Under the pieces are notes generated by a model, which worked only from the letters and a program-made list of their open reading frames with translations, did not search any database and was not told where the DNA came from. From NCBI RefSeq assembly GCF_001540865.1, contig NW_017893372.1, positions 1 to 64,000 of the forward strand: a stretch of DNA of 64,000 bases. The letters are read 5' to 3'. Source of the stretch: Ananas comosus. Lineage: Eukaryota; Streptophyta; Magnoliopsida; Poales; Bromeliaceae. How positions within the stretch are numbered: the stretch's first letter is position 1; each line of letters opens with the position of its first letter. The position numbers and the translations under genes were made by a program. Positions 58,313-64,000 of the stretch are shown here, piece after piece.

Positions 58313-59756
58313 ATACTTCGATTCGATCATTGGAATTGCCTAGAAGCAATATCATTGGTGCATCGACCCATCGCAAGTGCCACTATCACAATAGAATTTG
58401 CTTTACTACGAGATGGCACCCTTCGGCACATCTCCAATGTTAATCCTCCAGAGAGCATATTCTCAGATCTCGTGTGGCAATCCAATATCCAAGTGTCTCC
58501 AAGAGACTACTTTATCTTCTCTTTCCATTGCCGCGGTTGATATCAATTCGTTCCTGTAATGAATTCACACGAACACTTTGTTTGCGAATCCGAGCCAACT
58601 CACTAACTGAGTTATCGGCCAAACCGCTCACCTTGGCTTTCCATAGGTAGACCAAAGGTCACCAACCATACGTAGATCTACCGCCCAAACCTGTCTCAAC
58701 ACGTAGCGTCTCTCGCTCGCAAGCGTAGACCCAATCAACACTACTGGGCGAAATTCTTAGTTGGGAATTCGCACACACTCCGACTAGGAGCAACTACGAC
58801 CCCAAACCACGTTAGGTCCTCGGGTTGGGTTACTACACACTCGGTGTGTCATCGATCTCGTAATCCACACGTGGCATTCCACGCTCCCGGGTCTATGCTC
58901 GGACTACCGCCCTGACCAAAACTTTGCCCTACCCGTAGGTACCGGGCTGCTGCCACTCGCAGCCGACTGTGCCTACCTAGTGGGCCCAGGCTTCATAGTC
59001 CACAAATGGTCTAGGTACGGGTTGTCCCCAAGCACTACCCGCCGTCGTCGTCCTACACGACATGTTCTACCGAGCCACATATACTACTATTGGCTCCTAA
59101 GCACCTACTGCGAGCCGCCAGCCCCACGAGTGACCCATGGCCCGCTTCACACTTAGCAATGCTACAGTGCTACTGCCATCACACTCCCCCGGCTGAATAA
59201 AATCCACACTCCACGAGTATTTACACTCGAGCGCTCTACGCCTCTACAGCGTTCCACATGAAATCTAGCATTAGGCAATCTTGCCTATGCACACCTGCCG
59301 CACGAGCACAACCGCCTACCTCACCTTAAGGTACTACTAGGCCTACGTGCTCAAACTTGGCCACTAATCGACCGTTCTCTCAACAGTGATTCTACCTTTA
59401 CCGTCCAATCTACCGGAACAATATCCGAAATTTTCGGATTACTCGGGTGCCTACAAGTATCATGGCTCAGCTCTCGCAATCTACTGATCATGTTGCCTTG
59501 AGAGTCACTTCACCATTTCATCTACACCACGAGTCTCATTTCTCATCCATAGGCCACTACTAGCAATTTGCTAGTGACGTCTAGCTCTCTACCTGCTCCA
59601 GCAGGCGCTATACTCTCTCACACAAGCATGCCCGGGTACCCTTACCTACCCGTCCACTGGTCCCTACTATACTAATGTATAAATAGTAGCAACTGACCAT
59701 GAAAATGCAAGCAATGCACTAACTTAATATCATGCAGAAACACACATTTGCTGCAA
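58313..59756 (-). other. Non-coding block replacing pol in element L
   Basis: No ORF of note and no protease, RT or integrase motif on either strand. It aligns with 21450-22885 of element E across most of its length. It starts, in the minus direction, right after the gag stop where the pol-bearing element A continues into protease. Confidence 0.75.
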
Positions 59757-61084
59757 CTAAACCATACCTGCCATGGCATCTTCGATAGCAGCAGGTTCCT
59801 CGACTTGAGCGGCAAACACCTGGTCACTCGGAGTCGACTGGACCACCTCGGACTGACGAGGTGCCATCACGCGTCCAACTGACGCAACAGTAGGTAGGGC
59901 TCCTCCATAGTGGCTCGGAATTGCCGGAGCCGATGGAGTAGACGGGACAGGCGAGGTCCTCCTTGGAAAGTGACGACTGATGTGTCCCGCCTGACCACAC
60001 GTGAAGCATTTTCCTTCTTTTTGCTCGCAATGGTTCGGGTCATGTTTACCTCCGCAAATAACGCACTTCCAAGTCCCACGACTCTGGGACCGTGCTCGCG
60101 GGTACTTCGAAGGCTTCTTAGACCTTGACTGACCTCTCGAGCCGTCAGAGGCTCGCTTCTTACCGCCATCCCTCTTGGACGCCTCTCGCTCCTCGCGGAC
60201 GTGGGCATTACTATGCTCCGCCCACAACGCTCGATCGAGCACTTCAGCAATGTAGTGAGTTTCAGAATGTGAACCGCTTTATATATATCCGGTCAGAGTC
60301 CTCTCACGAACCAGTTGGCCCGATCTCTGTCGTCTCACACCACGTCGGGGACGCCGTCGATAATACGTGAGAACTCCTGTTCGTACTCTCCGACCGAGCG
60401 GTTTCCTTGCTTTAACTTTCGGAATTTATCCTGGAGCTTCCTTTTCTTACTATTGGGGAAATAGTTGACATATAACAAGCTCCGAAACTCTTTCCACGTC
60501 AATGGCGGAAGGTCAGGAGACCGATCTCGCTTGACCCGCTTCCACCACACCTTCGCCGCCCGCTCCAAGCAATGTGTAGCAAGGGGAACTTTATCCTTCT
60601 GTAGTATATAGAGATCTTCAAAAAGAGTCTCCATTGAGTCCACCCACGACTCGACCATCCAAGACTCAACCTTTTTCCCGTTGAACATCGGCGGACTAAA
60701 CTTTCGAAACTTCATAAGAGCCGCAAGCGCGCAGTCCCTCTCCGCTTCCGTAGCTACATCTTCGGGGTTTGAAGTCCCCGAACCGGTAGCCACCATCGTC
60801 AGTGCGGATTGCGCCGCAACCGGCACAGCTGCCGTGGCCACACCCTCTGTCACGACGGGCACGACCACTGGAGGCGCGGGCCGCTCAACATTCGCTTGAG
60901 CCGATGCTAGCTGCGCTACCAACTGTTGTAGCCTCGCAATCTGGTCCTCTTGGCGCTGCATTGCGCCGACCATCGAAGCAATCTGCGCTCGCAATTCCTG
61001 CACTTCTTCAGATCCCGACTGCTCGGGCACCTCGGGAGGTGGTGCCAGAGTGGATCTAGTCACGAGGCGTCTCTTTGGTGCCAT
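59757..61084 (-). pseudogene. gag: Gag of element L (frameshifted)
   Basis: ATG at 61084 opens 249 codons (to 60335): a basic start (MAPKRRLVTRST), a coiled-coil stretch (VQELRAQIASMVGAMQRQED), a Pro/Val/Ala linker, and a capsid domain (MVESWVDSMETLFEDLY, ATHCLERAAKVWWKRVKRD). Frameshifts at about 60250-60335 separate it from the nucleocapsid part (60242-59757). The first knuckle, CVICGGKHDPNHC, is intact. The second, CFTCGQAGHISRHF, has Phe where the last zinc-binding Cys belongs. The frame reads past the place where element A has TAA and ends MAGMV-stop, just at the lost protease boundary. Confidence 0.88.
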
Positions 61085-61428
61085 AGCACCTGAAACGCAA
61101 CAACTTGGTTAATCACCTTAACCCGTTAATCTCGTCGCAACTACTAGACAACATGACTCAAATCAGGCGAAAGTCATACAATGGTGCCTATTCTCACCAC
61201 TAGGTTTCATGCTGTCGCGCGCCAACATGAACACACTTGGTTGAGAATATACCACACCTTGAGTCTACCTCTAACATCCGTTTTAGAGGTTTACTATCTT
61301 AACCCAATCGATTCAACTTCCGCCACCGTTATAGGTTCACGTTCCACTCACGCACCTATAACCTTACGGTTTACCGTCCTAGAGTCTCCTAAGTCATCCT
61401 AGACTCTATCTTTACTTGCTCTTAGCTT

Positions 61429-61440
61429 GCTCTGATACCA
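61429..61440 (-). other. tRNA-Met primer binding site, element L
   Basis: GCTCTGATACCA, reverse complement of TGGTATCAGAGC, lies seven bases from the 5' LTR at 61448. The leader between it and gag (61085-61428) shows no gene. Confidence 0.93.
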
Positions 61441-62263
61441 CCAACTGTGTCACGCCCCGCCCCGAATCCAATACCAATTTGGCACAGTTCAGGTACGCCG
61501 GACGGACCGCCGAACGGACAGCACCTCTCCTATCCGCCCAAGGCTAAGCAACCAGATCATGTACAGTTAAGCGCCTAGGGAATGCTTAAATAACATATAT
61601 GATCGATACGATGCACACAAGTGCAATACATCTAAGAGCAAGAACCACAAGTAATATACAAGTGTATAAAGAGAGATAGTCTAACTATTACAACCATTCA
61701 ATAGTTACATCATTTGATTACATTACATTTTCATCTTTCAAAATGTAGATACATGTTTTCCAAAATACATCATGGCTCTCCCATAACTATCCAAAACATC
61801 ATCTAGTACACGAGGGTATTCTAATGCATAAAGGAAAAGCTACTAACTAGGCTCACTTAGGGCGCTATGCCCTTGCCGCGGTCCTCTGCCGGTCCGCTCT
61901 CGTGTGTACCTGTACCCCAAAACCACACGGGGTGAGAACTATATATAAATATAGTTCCCAGTGGGTTCGGCCGCCGACTCCGCCGATCTTCCCACTAGGT
62001 CCAAGCTGGCACAGATAGATAGATAGAAACGTAGATAGAAATACATTGCTACTATATCTACTATGCCATCAAATGCAAAGAATGCATGGAATATTATCTA
62101 GCAATAAGTTACTATCATGCTAGTATACTTCAACAGTGTAATAAATACAACTACAACATAGTTATGCAGTCTACTATGTCTAATCATGGCATGAATGCAA
62201 TCCACTTATACTATTCATGTTACAACCCAATCGACTAGGCCAACTTGCCTAAGATCTCAAATC

Positions 62264-62359
62264 TCAAAGGTCCTAGACAAAGAGCTACCCCGCTCCTTGC
62301 TCGACTCAATCTCGAAGGTCCTAGGCAAAGAGCTACCCCGCTCCTTGCCCGACTCAATC
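62264..62359. repeat. 48-bp duplication in L LTR
   Basis: Two head-to-tail units starting AAGGTCCTAG and containing AAGAGCTACCCCGCTCC differ at about two bases. The same pair occurs in the other LTR near 46105-46195, so it predates insertion of L. Confidence 0.85.
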
Positions 62360-62494
62360 TCGCTCTACTAAGTACGAGCTGCTACATAGTAATGGAATAT
62401 ACACATGCTACTATGCCTCTGTAATCATGGAATGCATGAACATAGCAATGATATTCTACTAATCATGATACTATGCTTCAACAACAATAGAAAT

Positions 62495-62668
62495 GAGCTA
62501 CTACATAGTGATGTATCTACAACATGCTACTATGTCTCAACAATAAAGAAATGAGCTACTACATAGTGATGTATCTACAACATGCTACTATGTCTCAACA
62601 ATAAAGAAATGAGCTACTACATAGTGATGTCTCTACACATGCTACTATGCCTCAATAATTCGAATGAA
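62495..62668. repeat. 58-bp tandem repeat in L LTR
   Basis: GAGCTACTACATAGTGATGT-type units start at 62495, 62553 and 62611, 58 bp apart. The 3' LTR copy (46330-46560) has the same units but more diverged and partly deleted, so the two LTRs have changed here since insertion. Confidence 0.88.
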
Positions 62669-64000
62669 CGATCTACTACATAGTGCGTCGTGCAACTATG
62701 CCTCGATAGTATCCAATCTCATGGCCAACCCGAAGGTTGCCACCCCGGGGTCAACCCCGACTCACTCTCAATCTCATAGGTGAGGAGAATCTGCACTCGC
62801 ACACCGAGACCGTCTGCGGGACAATCCTATGTGAATACTCCAGAGACCACTGCTTCGGTGGAGTGACCACCGACAAGCGAAAACAGACTAGTGAGTATGA
62901 TCCAATCCTCACAAGAGGATACCCTATCTATCAGGGTCAATGTGTCTCTGCTGCACAATACCAAATGCATAATCAATGCCTCAAATGCACTAATGCCAAA
63001 TGCATAATGTCTACAACATGACAATCGGGAAAATCTACTATCCCTAGGTTCAAATGCCATAGTGTTCCACTACACTAGATTTGATGCCACTCGTTTATGT
63101 CATGATGTTATATGTGTCTTAATGCACTAAATCGACATGCCACTCGTCAATATTATAGTGTCTTTATTACACTAGTCCAAACGCCACTCGTCTAGGCCAA
63201 TTACATGTCCATGTTCATCATCATTCTTGTCACCATAGGATTCTTGTCGTAAGACCCAATCCTCATGCAATCTAAGATCAAGTGTCAAGCCCACAATGCT
63301 ACACAACCTAGGTAACATGCAAGGAATGGAAATGTAATCATCTACTAATCCTATAATGCACAATATATCAACATATAGGAATATGATCAACGTATATAAC
63401 TTAGACATAAAAGGAAGCTCAGTTGCTTCGGGATGGACACCCCCCACCTTTTAATGCTACCAAGAGGCTAGGGTTCCGATTTCGTGATTTTTGGAAGCTT
63501 TCGCCGCGAGCTGCGGCAATCTGTACCTTAACGGCTTCGTTTTTTAATATCTTCACGTAGCCTCGTCGTATCGCCGAACCGACTTCGCTAACGCATCAGA
63601 AAACCTAGCAATTAGGTTTATACATGATCAATTTAGATCAAACCCTCACATATTGCAAAATCTCATTTTTGAGCCCTAACATGCAATTACCCCCAAATAA
63701 TCCAAATTAAATGGAGCAACATGCTAAGAATACTCATTAGAGGCTACTAGAACACTTAAGCTTAAGGATTAAGCCAAATCCCAAAAGTTTACCAAAATGT
63801 GAACGCCGAGACGGAAGCACGCCGTTCCAACGGGTGCACGAAAGCTCGATCCGTCGCTCCCAACGCGTTCGCAAGCTCGTTCTTCGCCAACGCCGCGAAT
63901 TTGGGTGAAAGATCTAGAGAGATGAGAGAGTTATTTAGAGAGAGAAAGTGAGGATTTCTCTCACTACCACCATGAACGTGTGGTGTTGTGGAGGTGGTGG

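Larger units (their letters stand above)
45285..64000 (-). mobile_element. Gag-only Ty3/gypsy element L (runs off the window)
   Basis: Read on the minus strand: 5' LTR (from beyond 64000 to 61448), primer site, leader, gag (61084-59757), a non-coding block where pol should be, polypurine tract (57876-57864), and 3' LTR out to 45285, the last split by a CACTA transposon and enlarged by a duplicated block at an N gap. It is inserted in J's gag. No RT or integrase motif is present. It shares both its gag and its non-coding block with element E. Confidence 0.85.
61448..64000 (-). repeat. 5' LTR of element L, continues past window
   Basis: It begins TGTCACGCCCCGCCCC and matches the 3' LTR pieces at 45285-47441 and 55278 onward. 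It is uninterrupted at the site where the other LTR holds the CACTA element (near 63550), giving the empty-site reference. Its outer end is beyond 64000. Confidence 0.92.

Overview
The window is repeat-dense nuclear DNA from a flowering plant, probably a monocot; I cannot fix the species. Evidence: many Ty3/gypsy LTR retrotransposons primed by initiator tRNA-Met (primer site TGGTATCAGAGC), a CACTA DNA transposon, and spliced plant-type exons with GT-AG introns. I see no intact host gene, no rRNA or tRNA gene and no CRISPR. Nearly every base belongs to nested transposons.

Left block (1-17999, + strand). An old Ty3/gypsy element (here O) survives as pol pieces at about 1486-1659, 5157-5888 and 16280-17999. 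It is split by a family-A LTR end (1-1485), a solo family-B LTR (1660-5156) and a complete family-A element (5889-16279). Element A has two LTRs, primer site, gag, a 1163-codon pol with chromodomain, and polypurine tract. It looks intact but has a stop between gag and pol, and a Lys where integrase needs its catalytic Glu. The first ~9.1 kb is full of single-base indels against its own copies and looks like poor consensus sequence.

Middle block (18000-42824, - strand). One gag-only element (E) has family-B LTRs and no pol. It is broken up by seven solo LTRs of other families: D, F, G1, G2, I, H and G3, with G1 inside F and G3 inside H. Five have perfect 5-bp target duplications and two have near-perfect ones.

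Right block (42825-64000). A + strand element (J) contributes part of its 5' LTR and its gag start. A second gag-only - strand element (L, 45285 to the window end) lies inside J's gag. L's 3' LTR carries a CACTA transposon (47442-55274) holding host gene pieces with their introns: a first exon resembling the TMEM19/PGR (DUF92) membrane protein, and seven consecutive exons of the plastid carbamoyl-phosphate synthetase small subunit (carA). This is a Pack-CACTA structure; both captured genes are broken.

Most interesting: the Pack-CACTA double capture; a gag-only non-autonomous family with a conserved non-coding block in place of pol; and clusters of ACCGGT-centred palindromes at the same place (about 160-450 bp from the LTR start) in several different LTR families. 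Two single-N gaps (54502, 56813) are each flanked by near-duplicate sequence and probably mark unmerged assembly joins.
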